Assembly: GCA_023451825.1 (NCBI GenBank) | Contig: JAEXYA010000001.1 | Span: 1 to 64,000, forward strand | Length of the DNA stretch: 64,000 nucleotides | Direction: 5' to 3' | Origin: Pseudomonadota bacterium | GTDB taxonomy: Bacteria > Pseudomonadota > Alphaproteobacteria > Rhizobiales > Xanthobacteraceae | Notes under the pieces: model-generated | Told to the model about the DNA's origin: nothing | Databases searched by the model: none | Seen by the model: only the letters and a program-made list of their open reading frames with translations | Shown: one piece after another, positions 9,145-17,322 of the stretch | How the letters are laid out: every line of letters begins with the position of its first letter | Numbering within the stretch: position 1 is the first letter of the stretch | Made by a program: the position numbers and the translations under genes

Positions 9145-11421
9145 ATGAGCTCCCCAAGCCTGCGCAAGGATTATCTCACCAAGCCGATCTTCGGCTGGGC
9201 CAAGGGTGTGCTGCCGACCATGTCGGACACCGAGCGCGAGGCGCTGGAGGCCGGCGACGTCTGGTGGGATGCAGACCTGTTCACCGGCAATCCCGACTGG
9301 GACAAGCTGCTCAAGGTCGCGCCCGCAACGCTGACCGCAGAAGAACAGGCTTTCATGACAGGCCCAGTCGATCGACTCGTTGAGATGATCGACGACTGGA
9401 AGATCAACTGGGAGCTGCGCGATCTGCCGCCTGACGTCTGGGACTTCATCAAGCGCGAAAAATTCTTCGGCATGATCATCCCGAAGGAATTCGGCGGCCT
9501 CGGCTTCTCGCCCTATGCACATTCCGAAGTGGTGCGGAAAATCTCGTCTCGCTCGGTGGTTGCTGCCGTCACCGTGATGGTACCGAATTCGCTCGGCCCC
9601 GGCGAACTGCTGATGAAATTCGGCACCGACGAACAGCGCCAGCGCTGGCTGCCGCGCCTCGCCGATGGCCGCGACATTCCCTGCTTCGGTCTCACCAGCC
9701 CGGAGGCCGGCTCCGATGCTGCGTCGATGATCGACAGCGGCGTCATCTGCAAGGGCACGTTTGACGGTCAGGAAGTGCTCGGCCTGCGCCTCAACTGGCA
9801 CAAGCGCTACATCACGCTCGGCCCCGTCGCCACCCTGATCGGTCTCGCCTTCAAGGCCTACGATCCCGATCACCTCGTCGGCGATCAAGACGAGCTCGGC
9901 ATCACGGTCGCGCTGATCCCGCATGATCTTCCCGGCGTCGAAATCGGTAAGCGGCATCTGCCGTCGATGCAGGTGTTCCAGAACGGCCCGAACTGGGGCC
10001 GCGATGTCTTCATCCCGCTGGATTACATCATTGGTGGGCAGGAACGGCTCGGGCAGGGCTGGAAGATGCTGATGTCGGCGCTCGCCGCCGGCCGTGGCAT
10101 CTCGCTGCCGTCGCTCTCGGCCGCCGGCGCTGCCTATGCGGCGCGCACCACCGGCGCCTATGCCCGCATCCGTGAACAGTTCAACATCTCGATCTCGAAA
10201 TTCGAAGGCATCGAGGAGCCGCTCGCGCGCATCGCTGGTACCGCCTATCTGCTCGATGCCGCCCGGCGGCTGACGTCGGCTGCGCTTAATCAGGGCCATC
10301 ACCCTGCAGTCATTTCCGGCATCATGAAGCTGCATGCCACCGAGCGCATGCGCACCGTCATCGACGATGCGATGGATATCCATGCCGGCAAGGCCGTGAT
10401 CGATGGCCCGCAGAATTACATGGGCAATCTCTATCGCGCGGTGCCGGTGGGCATCACGGTGGAGGGCGCCAACATCCTCACGCGAAACCTCATCGTGTTC
10501 GGGCAGGGCGCCATCCGCGCGCATCCCTATCTGCTCGACGAGATGAATGCGCTCAGCGATCCCGATAAAAAGAAAGGCCTCGACGCGTTCGACACCGCGT
10601 TCTGGAAACATGTCGGCCACAGCGTGAAAACGCTATTCCGCGCCTGGGGCCGCGGCTGGACCGGTGGCGCCTTCGCGCCGGCGCCGGACGCCGGCGCTGC
10701 CACGCAGTTCTATCGCCGGCTGTCGCGCTATTCGTCGGCCTTCGCGCTGTGCGCCGATATGGCGCTGTTGACACTCGGCGGCGCACTGAAACGCAAGGAG
10801 ATGCTGTCGGCGCGCTTCGGCGACATTCTCTCCGAGCTCTATCTGCTCTCGGCCGCGCTGAAACGCTGGGAAGACGAAGGCCGCCGGCACGACGATCTGC
10901 CCGCGCTCGAATGGTGCATGGCCACGGGCTTCAAGACCATCGAGAACCGCTTTGCTGAAATCCTCGCCAATCTGCCGAACCGGTTCGTTGCCGCGATCCT
11001 GAAATTCGTCGTGCAGCCGTTTGGTGCATCTGTGCTCGGCCCGTCGGATCGCGTGGTGCATCAATGCGCCCAGATGATCCTGGAGCCCTCCGCCACGCGC
11101 GACCGGCTGACGCCGGATCTCGCTTACGTGGAGGATGACGGTCCACTGACGCGGCTGGAAAAGGCGTTCAAGCTGGTGTCATCCACCGACGATATTGCGA
11201 AACGCATCCGAACCGCAAAACTGAAGGATTGGAAGCAGGCTGTGGCACAGGGCGTGATCACGCAAGGCGAGGGCGAGCGGCTGGAAGCGGCTCGCGAGGC
11301 CGTCAAGCTGGTGATCGAGGTCGATGATTTCGCGCCGGAGGATCTGTCGCCACTGGCCAGGAAGTCCGACAACGTGCATCAGTTCTTCCAGGATCTCGGT
11401 GAGCAACGAGCAGCATCCTGA
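9145..11421 (+). CDS. fadE: Acyl-CoA dehydrogenase, FadE type
   Basis: A 758-residue FAD-dependent acyl-CoA dehydrogenase that would catalyse the first step of fatty-acid beta-oxidation. Its length is that of the long FadE class, not the 380-residue ACAD class. The N-terminal alpha domain carries EFGGLGFSPYAHSEV, and the middle domain has CFGLTSPEAGSDAASM near residues 179-194. The C-terminal third is the extra FadE-specific domain (DUF1974). The ATG follows GAGGAAT. It heads a cluster with a thiolase and a bifunctional hydratase/dehydrogenase, though a hairpin repeat separates it from the thiolase. Confidence 0.92.
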   Translation: MSSPSLRKDYLTKPIFGWAKGVLPTMSDTEREALEAGDVWWDADLFTGNPDWDKLLKVAPATLTAEEQAFMTGPVDRLVEMIDDWKINWELRDLPPDVWDFIKREKFFGMIIPKEFGGLGFSPYAHSEVVRKISSRSVVAAVTVMVPNSLGPGELLMKFGTDEQRQRWLPRLADGRDIPCFGLTSPEAGSDAASMIDSGVICKGTFDGQEVLGLRLNWHKRYITLGPVATLIGLAFKAYDPDHLVGDQDELGITVALIPHDLPGVEIGKRHLPSMQVFQNGPNWGRDVFIPLDYIIGGQERLGQGWKMLMSALAAGRGISLPSLSAAGAAYAARTTGAYARIREQFNISISKFEGIEEPLARIAGTAYLLDAARRLTSAALNQGHHPAVISGIMKLHATERMRTVIDDAMDIHAGKAVIDGPQNYMGNLYRAVPVGITVEGANILTRNLIVFGQGAIRAHPYLLDEMNALSDPDKKKGLDAFDTAFWKHVGHSVKTLFRAWGRGWTGGAFAPAPDAGAATQFYRRLSRYSSAFALCADMALLTLGGALKRKEMLSARFGDILSELYLLSAALKRWEDEGRRHDDLPALEWCMATGFKTIENRFAEILANLPNRFVAAILKFVVQPFGASVLGPSDRVVHQCAQMILEPSATRDRLTPDLAYVEDDGPLTRLEKAFKLVSSTDDIAKRIRTAKLKDWKQAVAQGVITQGEGERLEAAREAVKLVIEVDDFAPEDLSPLARKSDNVHQFFQDLGEQRAAS

Positions 11422-11438
11422 TGATAAAAGGGATCATC

Positions 11439-11564
11439 GTGTCCCGGACGCGGTGCGGCATTCTTCATGCCGCTCCGCAGAGCCGGGACCGTAACGAACT
11501 CCGGCGTCTGATAAGGTCCGGGCTCTGCGAAGCGGCACGTCGCGCCGCATCGCGTCCGGGACAC
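11439..11564. repeat. Inverted repeat with 14-bp perfect ends between fadE and the thiolase
   Basis: GTGTCCCGGACGCG at 11439-11452 is matched by CGCGTCCGGGACAC at 11551-11564, with smaller hairpins inside. It could terminate or attenuate transcription between the two genes. It is non-coding. Confidence 0.8.
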
Positions 11565-11581
11565 AGGTGGGCAAAACTCTG

Positions 11582-12865
11582 ATGGCAAGACCAGTTTATA
11601 TCGTCGATGGCAGCCGTACGCCGTTTTTGAAGGCGCGCAGCGGCCCCGGCCCATTCACCCCTGTCGATCTCGCCGTGCAATGCGGCCGCCCGCTGCTGGC
11701 GCGGCAGCCGTTCAAGCCTGATGCCTTCGATCAGGTGATCCTCGGTTGCGTCAATGTGATTGCCGACGAGATGAATCCCGCCCGTGTCGCCGCGCTCCGG
11801 CTCGGCATGGGCGAGCGCATGATGGCCTTCACGGTGCAGATCAACTGCGGCTCCGGCATGCAGTCCATCGATACCGGCTACCGCTATATCCGCGAGGGCA
11901 ATGCTGATCTGATCCTGGCCGGCGGCGCCGAAGCGCTCAGCCACGCGCCGCTGGTGTGGCCGCAGAACGGCGTGCGCTGGTTCGCCGGCCTCGCAATGGC
12001 CAAGGGGCCGCTGGCCAAACTCGCTGCTTTCGCCAAAGCGCGTCCCGCACACTTCAAGCCGGTGATCGGCCTCGAGCGTGGCCTCACCGATCCCATCACC
12101 GACCTCAATATGGGCCAGACTGCCGAGAAGGTCGGGCATCTGTTCGGCATTACCCGCCTGCAGGCCGATACCTATGCCAGCGAGAGCCACAAGCGCCTCG
12201 CGCGCGCGCAGGAGAATGGCTGGTTGAAGGGCGAGGTGGAAACCGCCTTCGACCGCAAAGGCAAGTTCTACGATCACGACGACGGCGTGCGTCCGGATTC
12301 CTCCGCCGACAAGCTGGCGATGTTGAAGCCGGTGTTCGAGCGCCCATGGGGACAGGTCACCGCCGGCAATTCCTCGCAGATCACCGACGGCGCATCCTGG
12401 GTGATTCTCGCGTCCGAGGAAGCCGTCGTCAAACACAAGCTCTCCCCGAAGGCTGTCATCCTCGACAGCCAGTGGTCCGCGCTCGATCCCTCCATCATGG
12501 GCCTCGGCCCGGTGCTGTCGTCGCATGACCTGCTCAAGCGCAACGACATGACCATCCACGACATCGAAACGTGGGAGCTGAACGAGGCCTTTGCCACGCA
12601 AGTGCTCGGCTGTCTCGCTGCGTGGAAGGACGAACAGTTCTGCCGCGAGGTGCTCGGCCTCGACGGCGCGGCCGGCGAGATCGATCGCGCCAAACTGAAT
12701 GTCGATGGCGGGGCGATCAGCCTCGGCCATCCCGTCGGCACGTCCGGCAATCGCATCGTGCTGCATCTCGTCAATGCGATGAAGCGGCTCGGCACCCGGC
12801 GCGGCATTGCCACCGAATGTATCGGCGGCGGGCTCGGCGGTGCAATGTTGATCGAGACGGTGTGA
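11582..12865 (+). CDS. Acetyl-CoA acyltransferase (thiolase, FadI-like)
   Basis: A 427-residue thiolase for the last step of beta-oxidation, cleaving 3-ketoacyl-CoA. The acyl-accepting cysteine is C89 in NCGSGMQS. The C-terminal catalytic motifs are NEAFA, GHPVGTSGNR (His) and CIGGGLGGAM (second Cys). The order and length match the FadI/FadA group rather than the 390-residue biosynthetic acetyl-CoA thiolases. I chose the ATG at 11582; a GTG five codons upstream is in frame but less likely. The hydratase/dehydrogenase partner starts 8 bases after its stop. Confidence 0.9.
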   Translation: MARPVYIVDGSRTPFLKARSGPGPFTPVDLAVQCGRPLLARQPFKPDAFDQVILGCVNVIADEMNPARVAALRLGMGERMMAFTVQINCGSGMQSIDTGYRYIREGNADLILAGGAEALSHAPLVWPQNGVRWFAGLAMAKGPLAKLAAFAKARPAHFKPVIGLERGLTDPITDLNMGQTAEKVGHLFGITRLQADTYASESHKRLARAQENGWLKGEVETAFDRKGKFYDHDDGVRPDSSADKLAMLKPVFERPWGQVTAGNSSQITDGASWVILASEEAVVKHKLSPKAVILDSQWSALDPSIMGLGPVLSSHDLLKRNDMTIHDIETWELNEAFATQVLGCLAAWKDEQFCREVLGLDGAAGEIDRAKLNVDGGAISLGHPVGTSGNRIVLHLVNAMKRLGTRRGIATECIGGGLGGAMLIETV

Positions 12866-12873
12866 GGCGCGTC

Positions 12874-14970
12874 ATGGAAAGCAGAATTTTGGACGCCCTC
12901 AAGGACCGCACGCTCGAACTCGGGCCGACACCTGATGCGAGCGACACCTATCGCAATTTCAAGCTCACCCGCGATGCCGATGGCGTGGCGTGGCTGCTGT
13001 TCGACCGTGCCAATGCCTCCGCCAATACGCTGTCGGAGGAGGTGCTCACCGAATTCGACATGGTGCTGACGGCGCTGGAAGCCCAGCGTCCCACCGGCAT
13101 CGTCATCCGTTCGGCGAAGGCGTCGGGCTTCATCGCCGGCGCCGACATCAACGAATTTCGCGGCAGCGATGCCGGCGCCATCGAGGCGCGCATTGCCCGT
13201 GCCCATGCGGTGGTCGATCGCTTCGAGGCGCTGAAGATTCCGACGGTCGCCGTCATTCACGGCTTCTGTCTCGGCGGCGGTCTCGAAATCGCGCTGGCCT
13301 GCCAGATGCGCATCGCCATCGATGGCGCGCGCTTCGGTTTCCCGGAAGTGATGCTCGGCCTGCATCCGGGCCTTGGCGGCACCGCGCGCTTCACGCATCT
13401 GGTGTCGCCTCTGCAGGCCATGCCGATGATGCTGACCGGCAAGACGATCGATGCGCGCAAGGCCAAGGCCATCGGGCTCATTGATGCCGTCACCGAGGAA
13501 CGCCATGTCCGCAATGCGGTGAAGGACGCCGTGTTCGGCCGCCTCAAGCGCGCAAAGCCGTCGTCGCTGATCCCGCTGCTGAACTTCTCGCCGGTGCGTG
13601 GCTTCCTTGCCTCGCGCATGGTGGCCGAGGCGTCGAAGCAGGCGCCGCGCGAACATTATCCCGCGCCCTATGCGCTGATCGATCTGTGGGAGAAACATGG
13701 CGGCGACCGTGCCGCGATGCTGAAGGCCGAGCAGGGCTCATTCGCCCGGCTGATGGTGACGCCGACAGCGCAGAATTTGATCCGCGTTTTCTTCCTGCGC
13801 GAGACGATGAAGAAACTCGCCGGCGAGGGCGATGGCGGGATCAAGCATGTCCATGTCATTGGTGCCGGCGCCATGGGCGGCGACATCGCCGCCTGGTGCG
13901 CGCATCAAGGCCTGCGCGTCACGCTGGCCGACATGAAATCGGAGCCGCTGGCCGGCGCCATCAAGCGCGCCGCCGATCTCTATGCCAAGATCGTCCGCAA
14001 GCGCACCGACCAGCGCGACACGCTGGATCGCCTGATCCCGGATCTCGACGGCGAGGGCGTGCGCGGTGCCGATCTCATCATCGAGGCGGTGTCCGAAAAA
14101 CTCGAGCTCAAGCAGAAGGTCTATGCCGGCCTCGAGCCGCGCATGAAGCCGGATGCGATCCTCGCCACCAACACGTCGAGCATTCCGCTGCAGGACCTGC
14201 GGTCGTCATTGACCAATCCCGGTCGCTTCCTGGGCCTGCACTTCTTCAATCCGGTGTCGCGCCTGCAACTGGTCGAAGTCGTCAGCCATGACGGCGTCGA
14301 TGCCGACGTGCTGAAGCGCGCCACTGCCTTTGTCGGCGCCATCGATCGCCTGCCGCTGCCGGTGAAGTCGTCGCCGGGCTTCCTCGTCAATCGCGCCCTC
14401 ACGCCTTACATGCTCGAGGCGATGATGCTGCTCGACGAGAAGGTCGACAAGGAAACCATCGACGCGGCCGCGGAGCAGTTCGGCATGCCCATGGGCCCGA
14501 TCGAGCTGGCCGATCAGGTCGGCCTCGATATCTGCATGGCCGTGGGCGACATGCTGCGCTCGAAGTTCGGCGACATGCTGCCGCCGACCCCGGCGTGGTT
14601 GCGTGAAAAGGTCAATCGCGGCGAACTCGGCAAGAAGACCGGCAAGGGGTTCTACACCTGGAAGGACGGCAAGGCCGAGAAGAGCTCCGCTGCCGCCGCC
14701 ACCGCGCGGCCGTCGCAGGAGATGATCGACCGCCTGGTGCTGCCGATCTCCAATGTCTGCGTTGCCTGTCTGCGCGAGGGCATCGTCGACGACCCCGATG
14801 TGGTCGATGGCGCCATGATCTTCGGCACCGGCTATGCCCCGTTCCGCGGCGGCCCGTTGAATTATGCGAGGTCGCGCGGCCCGGACAATGTGGCGGCCAC
14901 GCTGCGTACCCTGGCCGCCAAACATGGCGACCGGTTTGCGCCGGACGACGGCTGGGAGACATTCACGTGA
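12874..14970 (+). CDS. Bifunctional enoyl-CoA hydratase/3-hydroxyacyl-CoA dehydrogenase (FadJ/FadB-like)
   Basis: A 698-residue two-enzyme protein for the middle steps of beta-oxidation. Residues 1 to about 200 form a crotonase domain with the oxyanion loop GFIAGADINEF and HGFCLGGGLEIALAC. From about 326 an NAD-binding Rossmann domain begins with VHVIGAGAMGGDIAA, followed by NTSSIPL, the HFFNPV catalytic His motif and two C-terminal dimerisation domains. Length and order match FadB/FadJ alpha subunits. The ATG is preceded by GAGG, which overlaps the thiolase stop, so translation is probably coupled with the beta subunit. Confidence 0.93.
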   Translation: MESRILDALKDRTLELGPTPDASDTYRNFKLTRDADGVAWLLFDRANASANTLSEEVLTEFDMVLTALEAQRPTGIVIRSAKASGFIAGADINEFRGSDAGAIEARIARAHAVVDRFEALKIPTVAVIHGFCLGGGLEIALACQMRIAIDGARFGFPEVMLGLHPGLGGTARFTHLVSPLQAMPMMLTGKTIDARKAKAIGLIDAVTEERHVRNAVKDAVFGRLKRAKPSSLIPLLNFSPVRGFLASRMVAEASKQAPREHYPAPYALIDLWEKHGGDRAAMLKAEQGSFARLMVTPTAQNLIRVFFLRETMKKLAGEGDGGIKHVHVIGAGAMGGDIAAWCAHQGLRVTLADMKSEPLAGAIKRAADLYAKIVRKRTDQRDTLDRLIPDLDGEGVRGADLIIEAVSEKLELKQKVYAGLEPRMKPDAILATNTSSIPLQDLRSSLTNPGRFLGLHFFNPVSRLQLVEVVSHDGVDADVLKRATAFVGAIDRLPLPVKSSPGFLVNRALTPYMLEAMMLLDEKVDKETIDAAAEQFGMPMGPIELADQVGLDICMAVGDMLRSKFGDMLPPTPAWLREKVNRGELGKKTGKGFYTWKDGKAEKSSAAAATARPSQEMIDRLVLPISNVCVACLREGIVDDPDVVDGAMIFGTGYAPFRGGPLNYARSRGPDNVAATLRTLAAKHGDRFAPDDGWETFT

Positions 14971-14991
14971 TCGCCCGATGACGAGCCGGCC

Positions 14992-15273
14992 ATGATCGCC
15001 GCGGTGGACACCTGGATCCTGCGCCTCAGGCATGATCTGCTTCACAGCGAGACGATCTGGCTGGGCGTCATCGTGGCGATGGTGCTGTTTCTCCCGCTGC
15101 TGGCCGCCTACTGGAACGGGCAAGGCAAGATCCGTTTCGCCGCGCTTCCGCTGATCTTGCTGGCGCTGGTGCTGATGATCGCGGCCCTCGATATCCGCAA
15201 CGCGCTGACGCTCTGGCTGCTGGCCTGGCTCTGCGTCGCCCTGAGTTTCGTCAGGCCCCCGCCCGTGCGCTAG
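14992..15273 (+). CDS. Small predicted membrane protein
   Basis: A 93-residue protein that I do not recognise. It has three hydrophobic stretches: LGVIVAMVLFLPLLAAY, AALPLILLALVLMIAAL and LTLWLLAWLCVAL. The N-terminus is amphipathic and the C-terminus short and Pro-rich. It begins 21 bases after the hydratase/dehydrogenase gene and is followed by a thioesterase, so it may ride on the beta-oxidation transcript. Codon use resembles the neighbours. Function unknown. Confidence 0.65.
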   Translation: MIAAVDTWILRLRHDLLHSETIWLGVIVAMVLFLPLLAAYWNGQGKIRFAALPLILLALVLMIAALDIRNALTLWLLAWLCVALSFVRPPPVR

Positions 15274-15320
15274 CCTGGCGCCGATGCATATTCTGACTCA
15301 ATTTCCAGCAGGGATTGCTC

Positions 15321-15764
15321 ATGACTGAATCAAAGCCCACTGAATCATCGACCCAGCCCACCGGCCTCGGCACCGAGCCCACCGGCGATCTCACCATCCG
15401 CACGGTGGCGATGCCGGCGGACACCAATGCCAATGGCGACATTTTCGGCGGCTGGTTGCTCAGCCAGATGGATCTCGGCGGCGGCATGGCTGCGGCCAAG
15501 ATCGCCAGGACCCGCACCGTCACCGTCGCTATCGAGGCCATGACCTTCCGCAAGGCCGTGCATGTGGGCGATGTCGTTTCCGTGCATGCCAATCTCGTGC
15601 GCATGGGCCGCACCTCGCTGACCCTGCATATCGAAGCCTGGGTGCTTCGGCGCAGCGAAAGTGCACCGATCCTGGTGACGGAAGGCAATTTCACCTTCGT
15701 CTCCATCGATGACAACGGACGCCCGCGGCCGATCGACAAGCCGGATGCGACAATCACGGCATAG
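15321..15764 (+). CDS. Acyl-CoA thioesterase, hotdog fold (YciA-like)
   Basis: A 147-residue single-hotdog thioesterase that hydrolyses acyl-CoA. After a Thr/Pro-rich leader come the family motif ADTNANGDIFGGWLLSQMD, with the catalytic Asp in NGDIFGGW, and VGDVVSVHANLVRMGRTS. The ATG at 15321 has AGGGA six bases ahead. It would recover free CoA or fatty acid next to the beta-oxidation genes. The extra 20-residue N-terminal leader, longer than in YciA, is probably disordered. Substrate chain length cannot be read from sequence. Confidence 0.9.
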   Translation: MTESKPTESSTQPTGLGTEPTGDLTIRTVAMPADTNANGDIFGGWLLSQMDLGGGMAAAKIARTRTVTVAIEAMTFRKAVHVGDVVSVHANLVRMGRTSLTLHIEAWVLRRSESAPILVTEGNFTFVSIDDNGRPRPIDKPDATITA

Positions 15765-15770
15765 GGATTC

Positions 15771-15793
15771 TAAATCGCTGCGGGAACGATTTA
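15771..15793. other. Short inverted repeat after the thioesterase gene
   Basis: TAAATCG and CGATTTA flank nine bases. There is no T tail, so a terminator call is weak. It could also be an operator for the small gene at 15850. Confidence 0.3.
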
Positions 15794-15849
15794 CCGCCAT
15801 CCCCGTTAGTGGCCCGGAATATGCAGAGCGTACTGCGAAAGGGGCCGCC

Positions 15850-16047
15850 ATGTCAGACACTTATATTATCGAAGTCTCGTCGCAGGCAGCCGGTATCGTG
15901 GTTCGCGATCCGGAAGGTTTTCGGTTCTTTGCCGCCTCCCACCGTTTCAACGGGATGGATGGCCAGATATTCCGCAACGCCCGCGAGGCCGAGCGGGCAG
16001 CTTTCCAGTTCGCTCAGGGCGAACAGCCAGCTGCCACTGCCGCATAA
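15850..16047 (+). CDS. Small conserved hypothetical protein
   Basis: A 65-residue soluble protein that begins MSDTYIIEV and ends in an Ala/Gln-rich tail. It has no Cys, signal peptide or membrane segment. The core VVRDPEGFRFFAASHRFNGMDGQIF and an Arg/Glu helix (NAREAERAAFQF) look like a compact alpha/beta fold. I recall similar short proteins in Bradyrhizobium relatives, but I cannot name a function. GAAAGGGGC precedes the ATG. The reading frame is open further upstream, but only this start has a good ribosome-binding site. Confidence 0.7.
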   Translation: MSDTYIIEVSSQAAGIVVRDPEGFRFFAASHRFNGMDGQIFRNAREAERAAFQFAQGEQPAATAA

Positions 16048-16112
16048 GGCATGACGCTCAGATGACACGGCCCTGCTCGCGGGCGGTCGGCCTACGTTGA
16101 CGCGCCTGCCTA

Positions 16113-16151
16113 ACATCAGCACCATGGAATTGTTCTATGAGGTGCTGATGT
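16113..16151 (+). promoter_or_regulatory. Hairpin covering the glpR ribosome-binding site and start
   Basis: An 11-bp perfect stem, ACATCAGCACC (16113-16123) with GGTGCTGATGT (16141-16151), closes a 17-base loop. The 3' arm takes in half of the GAGG Shine-Dalgarno (16139-16142) and the first two bases of the GTG start at 16150. If formed in mRNA, it would hide glpR from ribosomes unless it is opened. Confidence 0.6.
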
Positions 16152-16153
16152 GA
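16124..16153 (+). CDS. Possible 9-codon leader peptide (MELFYEVLM) upstream of glpR
   Basis: ATG at 16124 opens nine codons ending in TGA at 16151-16153. That stop overlaps the glpR GTG start (16150-16152) in the arrangement ATGTGA, typical of translational coupling. The mini-ORF fills the loop and 3' arm of the hairpin at 16113-16151, so ribosomes reading it would melt the stem. No clear Shine-Dalgarno precedes its ATG, so it may be fortuitous. Confidence 0.35.
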   Translation: MELFYEVLM

Positions 16154-16953
16154 CTGCCGGGCTGCCCCACCGCCAATCCGAAATTCTCAACCACGCGCGC
16201 GCTTTCGGCCGTGTGATGGTCGATGATCTCGTGCGCCGCTTCGAAGTCTCGGCCCAGACCATCCGCAAGGACCTCAATGATCTCTGCGATCAGCGCCTGC
16301 TGACGCGCATCCATGGCGGCGCGATCGTCGCGTCGGGGACGGAGAATCTCGCTTATGAAGCCCGCCGCTTCGTGGCTGCCGAGGAGAAGAAAGCCATTGG
16401 CGCCGCGGCAGCGGCCGAGATTCCCAATGGGTCGTCGCTGTTCATCAATATCGGCACCACGACTGAAGAAGTGGCAGCCGCGCTCACCAATCACGAAAAT
16501 CTGCTGGTGATCACCAACAATCTCAATGTGGCGATGATGCTGTATCGCCATCCGCATATCGAGGTGGTGGTCGCCGGCGGCAGCGTGCGCCGGGCCGATG
16601 GCGCGGTGACGGGCTCGACGGCCATCAAGCTGATCGGCCAGTTCAAGGTCGACTACGCCATCATCGGCGCCTCGGCGATCGACGAGGAGGGCGCGCTGCT
16701 GGATTTCGACTATCGCGAGGTGCAGGCGGCGCAGGCGATCATCGCCAATGCACGCAGCGTGATGCTGGTGTGCGACTCCACCAAGCTGCGCCGCAGCGCC
16801 GCCGTGCGCATCGCCCATCTCAGCCAGATCCATACATTCGTGACGGACACCGCGCTGCCGCCGGCCTTGCAGGAGATCTGCAACAGCCGCGGGGTGAAGG
16901 TGATCGAGGCGCTGCCTGAAGCAGACGAGATCGACGAAGCCGAAGCTCCGTAA
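16150..16953 (+). CDS. glpR: DeoR-family glycerol-3-phosphate regulon repressor
   Basis: A 267-residue DeoR-type regulator. The N-terminal helix-turn-helix reads RRFEVSAQTIRKDLNDLCDQ near residues 25-44, followed by LLTRIHGGAIV. The C-terminal sugar-phosphate-binding domain carries the family motifs INIGTTTEEVA, ITNNLNVA, GGSVRRADGAVTG and DYAIIGASAIDEEG. Position directly before glpD and the glycerol ABC genes points to GlpR, which releases DNA on binding glycerol-3-phosphate. The GTG start is embedded in a hairpin. Inverted repeats at 17214-17272 are likely operators. Confidence 0.9.
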   Translation: MTAGLPHRQSEILNHARAFGRVMVDDLVRRFEVSAQTIRKDLNDLCDQRLLTRIHGGAIVASGTENLAYEARRFVAAEEKKAIGAAAAAEIPNGSSLFINIGTTTEEVAAALTNHENLLVITNNLNVAMMLYRHPHIEVVVAGGSVRRADGAVTGSTAIKLIGQFKVDYAIIGASAIDEEGALLDFDYREVQAAQAIIANARSVMLVCDSTKLRRSAAVRIAHLSQIHTFVTDTALPPALQEICNSRGVKVIEALPEADEIDEAEAP

Positions 16954-17162
16954 CCTCTCCCCGCATCTTGCGCGGGGAGAGGTCGCCGCGTCTTCGCGGC
17001 GGGTGAGGGGCAGGGCACGCGGCCAGCCGATCAATTGCACCATCGAGTCGGAGAGATCCGGGGATCGAGTGGCGGGGAGAAGCCTGTGCCTCGCCCCTCA
17101 CCCGCCCGGCTGCGCTGCGCTTCGCTGGTCGACCTCTCCCCGTGCAGAACGGGGAGAGGTGA
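16954..17162. repeat. Intergenic repeat built of CCTCTCCCCG...CGGGGAGAGG arms, family F
   Basis: Two hairpins with CTCTCCCC/GGGGAGAG arms face each other, with CGGGTGAGG and CCTCACCCG between them. It fills the start of the 369-base glpR-glpD gap. A related element starts at 57605. Confidence 0.8.
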
Positions 17163-17213
17163 CCGCGCGTCGCTGCCGTGTTTCGAACCGGTGGAACAAC
17201 TCCCAATGGGTAT

Positions 17214-17272
17214 TGCTTTCGCTTTTCCTTGTGCTTTAATCGCAAACGAAAGCCAAATCGCAAAAAGCGAAA
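17214..17272. promoter_or_regulatory. Candidate GlpR operators before glpD
   Basis: TTTCGCTTTT (17217-17226) pairs perfectly with AAAAGCGAAA (17263-17272), and GCTTTCG (17215-17221) pairs with CGAAAGC (17247-17253). The tract is AT-rich, unlike its surroundings, and ends 50 bases before the glpD start. TTTCG/CGAAA half-sites are typical of DeoR/GlpR operators. The assignment is inferred. Confidence 0.6.
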
Positions 17273-17322
17273 ATGGCGCGTCCAAGTGAGGCGCCAGACG
17301 ATTGGCGCGGAGAGGAAGCCGG

